Source: an uncultured Oscillospiraceae bacterium (GTDB taxonomy: Bacteria > Bacillota > Clostridia > Oscillospirales > Acutalibacteraceae). From it: DNA of 48,997 nucleotides. The notes below the pieces were generated by a model. The model did no database searches, was not told where the DNA came from, and saw only the letters and a list, made by a program, of their open reading frames with translations. The stretch lies in NCBI GenBank assembly GCA_900543555.1, contig UQRL01000016.1, positions 1 through 48,997 on the forward strand. The letters run 5' to 3'. Position numbers and translations under genes: made by a program. Below, piece by piece: positions 15,267-22,771 of the stretch (the stretch's first letter is position 1; the number at the start of each line of letters is the position of its first letter).

Positions 15267-18191
15267 TTAGTGAGGCGTTGCCTCGCTTCCCAGCCCCAAA
15301 GCGGCGAACAGGCTGCGCAGGCGGATGCGCACGGCGCCCAGGTTGGTGATCTCGTCGATCTTGATTTGGGTGTAGATCTTGTCCCCGGCCTCCAAAATGG
15401 AGCGGACCTCGTCGCCGGTGATGGCGTCCACGCCGCAGCCGAAGGACACCATCTGCACCAGGTTCAGGCGCTTGTCGCCGCTGTCGGCCACGAACTTGGC
15501 CGCCGCGTACAGCCGGGCGTGATAGGTCCACTGGTTCAACACGTGGGTGGGGAATTTGGTCTCCAGCTCGCTGACGGAGTCCTCCGTGACCAGCACGGCC
15601 CCGCACTCGCAGATGAGCTTGTCAATGCCGTGGTTGATCTCCGGGTCCAGGTGGTAGGGCCGGCCGGAGAGCACGATCACCGGCAGGTCCTTCTCCTTGG
15701 CCAGGGCCAGGTACTCCTGGCCCTTCTTGTGAATGCGCTCCATGTGGGCGTAGTACTCCTCATAGGCGGCGTCGGAAGCGGCTTTCACTTCCTTCTCCGG
15801 GATGGGGTCGAAGTACTGGGCCAGGATGTTAGTCATCTTGCCGGGGAAGTCCTTGCGCCGGTGGAGGCCCACATAGTCGTAGATGAACTTCACGTTCTCC
15901 AGGGCGGCGATGTTGGCGTCCAGCACCTCGGGATAATAGGCCACCACAGGGCAGTTGTAGTGGTTGTCCCCCAGGTGCTCATCCAGGTTGTAGCTCATGC
16001 AGGGGTAGAAGATGGCGTCGGGCTTCTGGTCCAGCAGGGCCTCGATGTGGCCGTGCATCAGCTTGGCCGGGTAGCATACGGTATCCGAGGGGATGGTGTG
16101 CTGGCCCCGGAAGTAGAGCTTGCGGTCGCTTTCCGGGGAGTGGAACACCCCAAAGCCCAGCTTGGTGAAGAAGGTGTACCAGAAGGGGTACAGCTCGAAC
16201 ATGTTCAGGCCCATGGGGATGCCGATGGTGCCCCGGGGGCCGGTGCAGGGCTTGTAGGAGTTCAAAAGCTCCCGCTTGTAGTCGTACATGTTGTATTGGG
16301 AGGTGGGGCTTTGCTTTTTCAGGGGCTTGTCGCAGCGGTTGCCCGCGATGTACCGGGCGCCGTTCGCGAAGGTGTTCACCGTCAGGCGGCAGTGGTTTTC
16401 GCAGCCGTTGCAGGTGATGGCCCTTACCTCATGGGTGAAGGAAGTAAGCTCCTCCGGCCCGATGATGGTGCTGTGGCCCCGGCCCTTCTCCTTGGAGTAG
16501 AGGGCCGCGCCGTAGGCGCCCATCAGCCCGGAGACGGAGGGCCGGATGACGTACTTGCCAATCTCCTTCTCAAAGGCCCGCAGCACCGCGTCGTTTAAGA
16601 AGGTGCCGCCCTGCACCACAATGTGGTCGCCCAGGCTGCGGGCGTCCACCACCCGGATGACCTTGTACAGGGCGTTTTTCACCACGCTGGTGGAAAGGCC
16701 CGCGGAGATATTCTCAATGGAGGCGCCGTCCTTCTGGGCCTGCTTTACAGAGGAGTTCATAAACACCGTGCAGCGGGAGCCCAGGTCCACGGGGCTGTCG
16801 GCAAAGAGGCCCAGCTTGGCGAAGTCCGCCATCTCATAGCCCAGGGCCCCGGCAAAGGTCTGCAGAAAGCTGCCGCAGCCGGAGGAGCACGCCTCGTTTA
16901 GGAAGATGTTGTCGATGGTGCCGTTTTTGATCTTAAAGCACTTGATATCCTGGCCGCCGATGTCGATGATGAAGTCCACCTGGGGGTCGAACTTCTTGGC
17001 GGCGGTGAAGTGGGCAATGGTCTCCACCACGCCCATGTCCAGGCCGAAGGCGTTTTTGATGATCTCCTCACCGTAGCCCGTGGAAGCGGAGGAGAGGACC
17101 TGAATCCCGGGGAATTTCTGGTAGAGCTCCTGGAGGAAGTCCCGCACCAGGGGCACCGGGTTGCCAGAGTTGGGCAGGTAGCGGGAGAAGATGATCTCCT
17201 CCTTGGAGTTGACCGCCACGGCCTTCACCGTGGTGGAGCCGGCGTCGATGCCCACATAGGCCGCTTTGTCCTCCAGCAGGGGGGCGTCGGTGGGGACGCT
17301 GTCCTTCTGGTGGCGCAGGAGGAACTCCTGATACTCCTCCTCGTCGTGGAAGAGGGCGGCGCTGCTCTGGTAGTGGTGGCTGGAGCTGTAATGGGCGATG
17401 CGGTCCGTGATTTCCGCCAGGCCGAACTCCTCGCCGGTATTGGAGAGGGCCGCGCCCGCCGCCACATAGTACAGGGAATTTTCCGGGCACAGGCCCTCCA
17501 CGCCCAAAATGCGGTCAAAGGCCGCCCGCAGCTGGGAGAGGAAGGTCAGCGGCCCGCCCAGGTACACCACCTTGCCCTCAATCTCCCGGCCCTGGGCCAG
17601 GCCCGCGATGGTCTGATTCACCACGGCGGTGAGGATGCTCTGGGCGATGTCGTTTTTCTGGGCGCCCTGGTTCAAAAGCGCCTGGATGTCGGACTTGGCG
17701 AACACCCCGCACCGGGAGGCGATGCTGTAAGAGCGCTGGCTCTGCCCGGCAATGGTGTTCAGCTCCTCGGGGGTGATGGAGAGCAGCGTGGCCATCTGGT
17801 CGATAAAGGCCCCGGTGCCGCCGGCGCAGGAGCCGTTCATGCGCACCTCCATAGAGCCGGCCAGGAACAGGATTTTGGCGTCCTCGCCCCCCAGCTCGAT
17901 GACCACGTCCGCTTGGGGGATGTACTTCTTCACAGCGGTGCGGGTGGCGTAGACCTCTTGCACAAAGGGGATGTGCAAGTCCTCCGCCAGGCCCATGCCC
18001 GCCGAACCGGACACGCACAGGCTGGCCCGCTTTGTCTGGGGGAACTTCTCCTGGATGCGGGTAAGCATGCCAGAGGCCTTCTCGGCAATTTGGGAGAAGT
18101 GCCGTTCATACTCCTGATAGATGGGCTGGTCCTGCCCATCATAGACCATACATTTCAGGGTGGTGGAGCCCACGTCCAAACCGATCTTCAT
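15267..18191 (-). CDS. Acyl-CoA dehydratase activase-related protein (two BadF/BcrA/HgdC ATPase domains plus DUF2229)
   Basis: A 974-residue protein with two ASKHA ATPase domains. The first begins MKIGLDVGSTTLKCMVYDG, and the second begins YVGIDAGSTTVKAVAV near 319. Each has an HgdC-type iron-sulfur cysteine region: NGSCAGGTGAF near 125 with a later SRCGVF, and NEACSSGCGSF near 441 with a later SRCTVF. In 2-hydroxyglutaryl-CoA dehydratase activase this cluster passes an electron in an ATP-driven step. Residues from about 600 onward match DUF2229 (CNGCENHCRLTVN and CYPAKLMHGHIEAL). In many clostridia this chain continues into a dehydratase-like half; here it ends at 974 and that half is a separate gene downstream. 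Confidence 0.86.
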   Translation of the reverse strand: MKIGLDVGSTTLKCMVYDGQDQPIYQEYERHFSQIAEKASGMLTRIQEKFPQTKRASLCVSGSAGMGLAEDLHIPFVQEVYATRTAVKKYIPQADVVIELGGEDAKILFLAGSMEVRMNGSCAGGTGAFIDQMATLLSITPEELNTIAGQSQRSYSIASRCGVFAKSDIQALLNQGAQKNDIAQSILTAVVNQTIAGLAQGREIEGKVVYLGGPLTFLSQLRAAFDRILGVEGLCPENSLYYVAAGAALSNTGEEFGLAEITDRIAHYSSSHHYQSSAALFHDEEEYQEFLLRHQKDSVPTDAPLLEDKAAYVGIDAGSTTVKAVAVNSKEEIIFSRYLPNSGNPVPLVRDFLQELYQKFPGIQVLSSASTGYGEEIIKNAFGLDMGVVETIAHFTAAKKFDPQVDFIIDIGGQDIKCFKIKNGTIDNIFLNEACSSGCGSFLQTFAGALGYEMADFAKLGLFADSPVDLGSRCTVFMNSSVKQAQKDGASIENISAGLSTSVVKNALYKVIRVVDARSLGDHIVVQGGTFLNDAVLRAFEKEIGKYVIRPSVSGLMGAYGAALYSKEKGRGHSTIIGPEELTSFTHEVRAITCNGCENHCRLTVNTFANGARYIAGNRCDKPLKKQSPTSQYNMYDYKRELLNSYKPCTGPRGTIGIPMGLNMFELYPFWYTFFTKLGFGVFHSPESDRKLYFRGQHTIPSDTVCYPAKLMHGHIEALLDQKPDAIFYPCMSYNLDEHLGDNHYNCPVVAYYPEVLDANIAALENVKFIYDYVGLHRRKDFPGKMTNILAQYFDPIPEKEVKAASDAAYEEYYAHMERIHKKGQEYLALAKEKDLPVIVLSGRPYHLDPEINHGIDKLICECGAVLVTEDSVSELETKFPTHVLNQWTYHARLYAAAKFVADSGDKRLNLVQMVSFGCGVDAITGDEVRSILEAGDKIYTQIKIDEITNLGAVRIRLRSLFAALGLGSEATPH

Positions 18192-18479
18192 AAAATTTTT
18201 TGACCATCCTTTCCCATAAAGCGGGAGCTGCTCCCGCTGGCCCGGCGCCCCTTCCCCCAGGGGAGCGAGGGGGCCGGGTACAATACAATATTCCTAAAGC
18301 GGGACAAAGTTTCTTCCTGTTTTTAAGAATATTTCTCAAATTTATAAAGGGTCTTTCCTACAAAAATTTATATCCATCCCATAGTAGCATTTTTCGACGG
18401 AAAAATCAACCGCACACCCAAGGCAACCTGTGGAAAAACCCCCTGGAAATCCCAGCCCGGCGGGGGACCTGGCCCGCTC
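18192..18479. other. Divergent intergenic region of the activase and thioesterase genes
   Basis: No gene seen. It contains the minus-strand promoter noted separately, a perfect AGCGGGAG-CTG-CTCCCGCT hairpin (18220-18238) in the activase 5' UTR and a second GC-rich inverted repeat (CCCGGC...GCCGGG, 18241-18278). A single TGTGGAAAA, one base from a DnaA box, lies near 18430. Confidence 0.6.
18280..18307 (-). promoter_or_regulatory. Probable promoter of the activase gene
   Basis: On the minus strand TTGTCC (18302-18307), a 16-base spacer and TATTGT (18280-18285). This would give a 5' UTR of about 80 bases containing two GC-rich hairpins. Confidence 0.45.
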
Positions 18480-18508
18480 TTGTCCCCCGGAAAGAGGGGT
18501 GCTATAAT
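18480..18508 (+). promoter_or_regulatory. Promoter of the thioesterase gene
   Basis: TTGTCC (18480-18485), a 17-base spacer and a perfect TATAAT (18503-18508) preceded by TG one base away (extended -10). The ribosome site AAGGAGG (18541-18547) follows. Confidence 0.75.
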
Positions 18509-18556
18509 ACCAGGGGAAGGGCAGGGCCCTGAGCAAAACAAAGGAGGCTTTTTTCT

Positions 18557-18979
18557 GTGGAAGCTGTGTTTTACGAGCATGTGGTGCAGTATTACGAGAC
18601 GGACCGCATGGGCTGCGTGCATCACTCCAACTACATCCGCTGGTTTGAGGAGGCCCGCACCTGGCTGATGGCCGAAGGCGGCTTTGGGTATGACAGGATG
18701 GAGACCCTGGGCGTGATGAGCCCCGTGCTGAAGGCCGGGGCGGAGTACCGCACCATGGCCCGCTTTGGGGAGACAGTGGTCATTGAGACAAGGGTGGAGC
18801 AGTACACGGGCACCCGCATCGCCTTTTCCTACGCGGTGCGGGACAAGGCCACCGGGGCCCTGCGCTGCCAGGGGCGCACCGAGCACTGTTTTATCAATGA
18901 GAAAGGCAGGCCCGTCTCTCTGAAGAAGGCCTGCCCCGCTTACCACCAGGCGGTGGAGGCCGCGGTATCAGGGGGCTGA
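18557..18979 (+). CDS. Acyl-CoA thioesterase, 4HBT/YbgC type
   Basis: A 140-residue hot-dog-fold protein that hydrolyses acyl-CoA thioesters. VVQYYETDRMGCVHHSNYIRWFEEAR at the N-terminus is the family signature, with the catalytic Asp in the ETD segment and the His/Asn of HHSNY. The start is a GTG at 18557, placed nine bases after AAGGAGG. YbgC-type enzymes act on short-chain or 4-hydroxybenzoyl-type CoAs; the substrate is not predictable here. It is a single-gene unit divergent from the dehydratase/activase genes, so a role with CoA-linked acids is possible. Confidence 0.88.
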   Translation: MEAVFYEHVVQYYETDRMGCVHHSNYIRWFEEARTWLMAEGGFGYDRMETLGVMSPVLKAGAEYRTMARFGETVVIETRVEQYTGTRIAFSYAVRDKATGALRCQGRTEHCFINEKGRPVSLKKACPAYHQAVEAAVSGG

Positions 18980-19015
18980 GGGCGGCATGTCCCTGCCCCA
19001 AGGCGCCTTTCCAGC

Positions 19016-19040
19016 GGGAGGGAGAAGGAGGGAGAAGGGG
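19016..19040 (+). other. Purine tract with G-quadruplex pattern
   Basis: Four G-runs of three or more (19016-19018, 19020-19022, 19030-19032, 19037-19040) are separated by loops of 1, 7 and 4 bases on the plus strand. It lies about 38 bp upstream of the -35 of the AraR-like gene. It meets the usual G3N1-7 rule; whether it folds is unknown. Confidence 0.4.
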
Positions 19041-19077
19041 AGAGAAAGAATTTCCGGCAATTGCCCGGGGCGCCGCC

Positions 19078-19120
19078 TTGACAGCGCCGGGGAAAATCCG
19101 GTAAAATGTAAGTACAAATT
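19078..19120 (+). promoter_or_regulatory. Promoter with AraR-like operator upstream of the regulator/alpha-galactosidase operon
   Basis: A perfect TTGACA (19078-19083), an 18-base spacer and TAAAAT (19102-19107). AAATGTAAGTACAAATT (19104-19120) overlaps the end of the -10. Its core TGTAAGTACA differs by one base from the core of the known AraR operator ATTTGTACGTACAAAT. The regulator it precedes is AraR-like, so autorepression relieved by a sugar is the simplest reading. Confidence 0.7.
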
Positions 19121-19155
19121 TGCCCGGCCAGGTCCGGGGGAAGGGGGCCTGCGTG

Positions 19156-20256
19156 ATGCGGTACAGATCGAAATACGTCCAACTGTTTGAAAGGCTGAAG
19201 CGGGAGATCCTGCGGGGAGCGTACCAGAGGGGCCAGCGCCTTCCCGGGGAGAACGAGATGGCCCAGGAGTATGGCATGAGCCGCCAGACTGTCCGCCAGG
19301 CCCTTTCCTTGCTGGAGCAGGAGGATCTTATCGAGCGCAGGCAGGGCAGCGGCACCTATGTGCGCTGCGGCGAGCCCCGGCGCAAGCGCTCTTGGAACGT
19401 GGGGGTGATGGCCACCTATATCAGCGAGTACATCTTCCCCTCCATCCTTCGGGGCATTGAGGCGGAGCTTTCGGAAGAGGGGTTTTTCCCCCTGCTTTCC
19501 GCCACGAAAAACCAGGTGGACAACGAGCGCCGCATGCTGGAGGAGTACATTGACAAGCAGGTGGACGGGCTGATTGTGGAGGGCACCAAAAGCGCCCTGC
19601 CCAACCCCAACCTGCCCCTGTATGAGAAGCTGCGGGAGATGGGAATTCCCGTGGTGTTCTTCAACGGCTATTACCCCGCGCTGGAGGGCTGCGTCTCTGT
19701 CACCATGGACGACCGGGCCGGCGGGCTCCAGGCGGTGGAGTACCTGGTGGCCCGGGGCCACCGGAAGATCGGCGGCATCTTTAAAAGCGACGACATGCAG
19801 GGCCTGGGCCGGTATGACGGCTATACCCGGGGCCTTTTAAAACACGGGCTGGCCCTGCAGGACCAGTGGGTGCTGTGGTTCGACTCGGGCAGCCGGGACA
19901 CTTTCTTGAAGGAGGAGCCGGGCATTACCCGGGTGCTGGAGCGCCTCTCCCAATGCACCGCCGTGGTGTGCTATAACGACGAAGTGGCTGTAAAGCTGGA
20001 AAAGGCGCTGTACAGCCACGGGCTGACGGTGCCGGGGGACAAGGCCCTCATCAGCTTTGACAACAGCCCCTTGGGGGCCTTTGCCACGGTGGGGCTCACC
20101 TCTTTTGACCACCCCAAGGAGAACCTGGGGGCCAGCGCGGCCCGCAAGCTGCTGGGGCTTATCAACGGCCGGGAAGAGCAGAGCGTGGTGCTGGACTGGG
20201 GCCTGGCGGAGCGGGACTCTGTGCAAAAGGAAAAGAAAGGGAGGAAGATCCCATGA
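19156..20256 (+). CDS. AraR-like transcriptional regulator (GntR HTH plus LacI-type sugar-binding domain)
   Basis: A 366-residue chimeric repressor. Residues 1-70 are a GntR winged helix (YVQLFERLKREILRGAYQRGQRLPGENEMAQEYGMSRQTVRQALSLLEQEDLIERRQGSGTYV, quoted only to mark extent by its ends YVQLF and GTYV). From about 80 on there is a periplasmic-binding-protein/LacI fold: NVGVMATYISEYIFPSIL, GLIVEGTKSA, VTMDDRAGG and GHRKIGGIF. This combination defines AraR. ATG 19156 follows a GGGGG ribosome site, and GTG 19153 is an equally possible start. Its last four bases (ATGA) contain the alpha-galactosidase start, so expression is coupled. It probably senses a galactoside or released sugar. Confidence 0.88.
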   Translation: MRYRSKYVQLFERLKREILRGAYQRGQRLPGENEMAQEYGMSRQTVRQALSLLEQEDLIERRQGSGTYVRCGEPRRKRSWNVGVMATYISEYIFPSILRGIEAELSEEGFFPLLSATKNQVDNERRMLEEYIDKQVDGLIVEGTKSALPNPNLPLYEKLREMGIPVVFFNGYYPALEGCVSVTMDDRAGGLQAVEYLVARGHRKIGGIFKSDDMQGLGRYDGYTRGLLKHGLALQDQWVLWFDSGSRDTFLKEEPGITRVLERLSQCTAVVCYNDEVAVKLEKALYSHGLTVPGDKALISFDNSPLGAFATVGLTSFDHPKENLGASAARKLLGLINGREEQSVVLDWGLAERDSVQKEKKGRKIP

Positions 20257-21557
20257 AAAAGGACCATGTGGCCCTCACCCCGCCCATGGGGTGGAACAGC
20301 TGGGACTGCTACGGCCCCTCGGTCAACGAGGAGCAGCTGCTGGGCAACGCCCAGTATATGGCCGAACACCTAAAGGAATTTGGCTGGGAATACGTCTGCT
20401 GCGACATCCAGTGGAGCGAGCCCACCGCTGGGAAGGTAAGCCCCTATTATGTGCCCTTCGCCTGGCTGACTTTGGACGAGTATGGCCGCCAGCTGCCCGC
20501 CGTGGAGCGCTTCCCCTCCGCCGCGGGGGGCAGGGGCTTTGGGCCCATCGCGGAGAAGATCCACGGCATGGGGTTGAAGTTCGGCATCCACATCATGCGG
20601 GGCGTGCCCCGGCTGGCGGTGCACCAGCACCTGCCGGTAAAGGGCACGGACACCACCTGCGACAAGATCGCCTCGGACGCCTCTGTCTGCCGGTGGAACA
20701 CGGATATGTACGGCATCGACGCCAGCAAGGAGGGCGCCCAGGCCTATTACGACTCCATCTTTGAGCTGTATGCCTCTTGGGGTGTAGACTATGTAAAAGT
20801 GGACGACATCTGCAACACCAACGCCTACCCCAACAACCCCTACTCCGCCGAGAAGGAGATTGAGATGATCCGCAGGGCCATCGACAAGTGCGGCAGGCCC
20901 ATGGTGCTGTCCCTGTCCCCGGGGCCGGCGGTCATTGATAAGGCGTGGCACCTGCGGCAGAACGCCAACATGTGGCGCATCACCGACGACTTCTGGGACC
21001 AGTGGGACCTGCTGCTGGAGATGTTCTGGCGCTGCGAGGTGTGGGAGCGCCAGGTTTCCCCGGGCTGCTGGCCCGACTGCGACATGCTGCCCATCGGCCG
21101 CCTGCGGCTGCATTTGAAGGGCTTCTCGGAGGAGAGCGCCTGGACCAAGTTCACGAAGGAAGAGCAGGTCACCATGATGAGCCTGTGGTGCATCTTCCGC
21201 AGCCCCCTCATCATGGGCGGCGAGATGCGGGACAACGACGCGTTCACCCTGTCCCTGCTGACCAACCGGGAGGTCTTGGACATGCACCGCTACGGCACAG
21301 GCGCCCACCAGGTGTACCGCACGGACAAGGCCGCCGCCTGGCGCAGTGTGGACACCCGGGACGGCGGCGTGTATGTGGCGCTGTTCAACCTGTCCGACGG
21401 GGAGAAGGAGGTCTCCGCCTGCTGGGAGGAGCTGGAGCTGGAGGGAACTTACACCGCCCGGGAGCTGTGGAGCCACCGGGATGTGGGAACGGTGGAAGGA
21501 AAACTGGCCGCCGCCCTGCCTGCTCACGGCGCGGCGGTCTACAAGCTGAGCCGGTGA
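20253..21557 (+). CDS. Alpha-galactosidase, glycoside hydrolase family 27
   Basis: A 434-residue enzyme that cleaves terminal alpha-galactosides such as melibiose and raffinose-type sugars. TPPMGWNSWDCYG at 9-21 is the GH27 opening. The nucleophile is Asp184 in YVKVDDIC, and the likely acid/base is Asp246 in WRITDD, four residues after Arg242 as in known GH27 enzymes. SPLIMGGEMR near 325 and a beta-rich C-terminal domain complete it. No signal peptide is present, so it should act inside the cell on imported oligosaccharides. It overlaps the regulator by ATGA and the GNAT gene by GTGA, a tightly coupled operon. Related arabinopyranosidase activity is also known in this family. Confidence 0.9.
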   Translation: MKKDHVALTPPMGWNSWDCYGPSVNEEQLLGNAQYMAEHLKEFGWEYVCCDIQWSEPTAGKVSPYYVPFAWLTLDEYGRQLPAVERFPSAAGGRGFGPIAEKIHGMGLKFGIHIMRGVPRLAVHQHLPVKGTDTTCDKIASDASVCRWNTDMYGIDASKEGAQAYYDSIFELYASWGVDYVKVDDICNTNAYPNNPYSAEKEIEMIRRAIDKCGRPMVLSLSPGPAVIDKAWHLRQNANMWRITDDFWDQWDLLLEMFWRCEVWERQVSPGCWPDCDMLPIGRLRLHLKGFSEESAWTKFTKEEQVTMMSLWCIFRSPLIMGGEMRDNDAFTLSLLTNREVLDMHRYGTGAHQVYRTDKAAAWRSVDTRDGGVYVALFNLSDGEKEVSACWEELELEGTYTARELWSHRDVGTVEGKLAAALPAHGAAVYKLSR

Positions 21558-22066
21558 GCGCTGTGTGGCAGGCCCAGCCCTTGAACCCCTCCCAGCGGCA
21601 GGCCCTGGAGCCTCTGTTGCGAGAGAACTGGGGCGGCCCGTTGATCGCCAGCCGGGGTAGGCTGCTGGACGCCCGCCAGCTGCCCGGCCTGTGGGTGGGG
21701 GAAGAGGACAGGCTGGTGGGATACCTCCTCTACCACCCGGAGGGGGACCAGTGGGAGGTGGCCCTGCTGGAGGCCCTGGAGCAGGGCCGGGGCGTGGGCA
21801 GCGCCCTGCTGGGGGCCGTGGAAGAGCTGGCCCGCCGGCGCGGCTGCAAGCGCCTGTGGCTGGTGACCACCAACGACAACACCCATGCCCTGGCCTTTTA
21901 CCAGCGGCGGGGGTTTGTCCTGGCGGCCTTGCACCGGGACGCTGTGACAGAGGCCCGGAAAACCTTGAAACCCTCTCTCCCCCTGGTGGGAGAGGGGGGC
22001 ATCCCCCTTCGGGATGAGCTGGAGTTGGAGAAGCGCCTTTGCAGGGCGGGAAGCCCGGCCCTGTAA
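21554..22066 (+). CDS. GNAT-family N-acetyltransferase
   Basis: A 170-residue acetyltransferase. The acetyl-CoA pyrophosphate-binding motif is LEQGRGVGSALLGAVEELARRRG, followed by RLWLVTTNDNTHALAFYQRRGF, the usual strand-helix-strand of motif A/B. The tail LKPSLPLVGEGGIPLRDELELEKRL is characteristic of a common Firmicutes subgroup. The start is GTG 21554, overlapping the alpha-galactosidase stop as GTGA; the longer frame reading back through that gene is not real. The substrate is unknown, and the link to galactoside use may be only operonic. A clear terminator follows. Confidence 0.85.
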   Translation: MSAVWQAQPLNPSQRQALEPLLRENWGGPLIASRGRLLDARQLPGLWVGEEDRLVGYLLYHPEGDQWEVALLEALEQGRGVGSALLGAVEELARRRGCKRLWLVTTNDNTHALAFYQRRGFVLAALHRDAVTEARKTLKPSLPLVGEGGIPLRDELELEKRLCRAGSPAL

Positions 22067-22107
22067 GCCCTGGGAACGGAAGGGCCCTGGAAGGGAAATA
22101 AAGGAAC

Positions 22108-22134
22108 AGCCCTGGCGAAAGCCAGGGCTTTTTT
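22108..22134 (+). terminator. Terminator of the alpha-galactosidase operon
   Basis: AGCCCTGGC (22108-22116), GAAA tetraloop, GCCAGGGCT (22121-22129) and a run of six T. A textbook intrinsic terminator. Confidence 0.95.
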
Positions 22135-22185
22135 CACGCCCTTTGGGGGAAAATATGAAAAAACAGTAAATTCTCTCTCAGCGGG

Positions 22186-22215
22186 TTGACGGAACTTCTG
22201 GGAGGGTGCTATAAT
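22186..22215 (+). promoter_or_regulatory. Promoter of the MarR/ABC exporter operon
   Basis: TTGACG (22186-22191), an 18-base spacer and TATAAT (22210-22215). The longest open frame of the MarR gene would start at a TTG that is the first codon of this -35 box, so the real start must lie downstream. Confidence 0.85.
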
Positions 22216-22284
22216 CTCCCTTGCATAAAATGTTCAAAAAGAAACTATTTTCGTGGAATGCCGCGGGGAAAGGGGCCAAGTGCA

Positions 22285-22764
22285 GTGGAGCAGACGCGGG
22301 GGCCGGATAGGCTGGAGGAAAACCTGGCGGTGGTGATGATGCAGGTGCGGCGCAGCGTGCGGGCCGCCCTGCGGGAGGCCGCCCAAAGCGAGGGTCTCTC
22401 CCAAAATGAAATAGAGGTGCTGCTGTTTTTGGCCAAGGGCCGCTATGACACCGCCCGGGACATCAGCCGCCAGCGGGGCATGCCCCGCAGCCTGGTGAGC
22501 AAGTCGGTGGACCTGCTTCTCAAGCGGGGCTACCTGCAGGCCAGCCCCGACGCCCGGGACCGCCGGGTGGCCCGGCTGCGGCTGCTTCCCCCGGCCCAGG
22601 CCACAGTGGACCGGCTGGTGCTGGCCAAAGAGGCCTTCTTTTCCCAGCTGTGCCGGGGCATCACCCGGGAGGAGGCGGAGGCCTTCTACTCCATGGTGGG
22701 AAAATTGACGCGAAACCTGAATGAATGCCCTTTGGCAGACGAGCCGGAGGAACCGAAAGGATGA
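22285..22764 (+). CDS. MarR-family transcriptional regulator
   Basis: A 159-residue winged-helix regulator. The HTH spans about residues 33-90: LSQNEIEVLLFLAKGR, ARDISRQRGMPRSLVSKSVDLLLKRGYL, then the wing SPDARDRRVARLRL. Flanking helices would form the dimer. I choose GTG 22285 nine bases after AAGGGG; ATG 22258 adds nine residues but has a poor ribosome site. It is first in an operon with two ABC exporter genes, an arrangement in which MarR proteins usually repress the exporter until a drug or metabolite binds. No obvious palindrome overlaps the promoter. Confidence 0.85.
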   Translation: MEQTRGPDRLEENLAVVMMQVRRSVRAALREAAQSEGLSQNEIEVLLFLAKGRYDTARDISRQRGMPRSLVSKSVDLLLKRGYLQASPDARDRRVARLRLLPPAQATVDRLVLAKEAFFSQLCRGITREEAEAFYSMVGKLTRNLNECPLADEPEEPKG

Positions 22765-22771
22765 AACGGGA

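Noticed and set aside
20370..21527. 385-codon minus-strand frame
   Set aside because: Antisense to the alpha-galactosidase, whose catalytic motifs are intact; no family signal in the antisense product.
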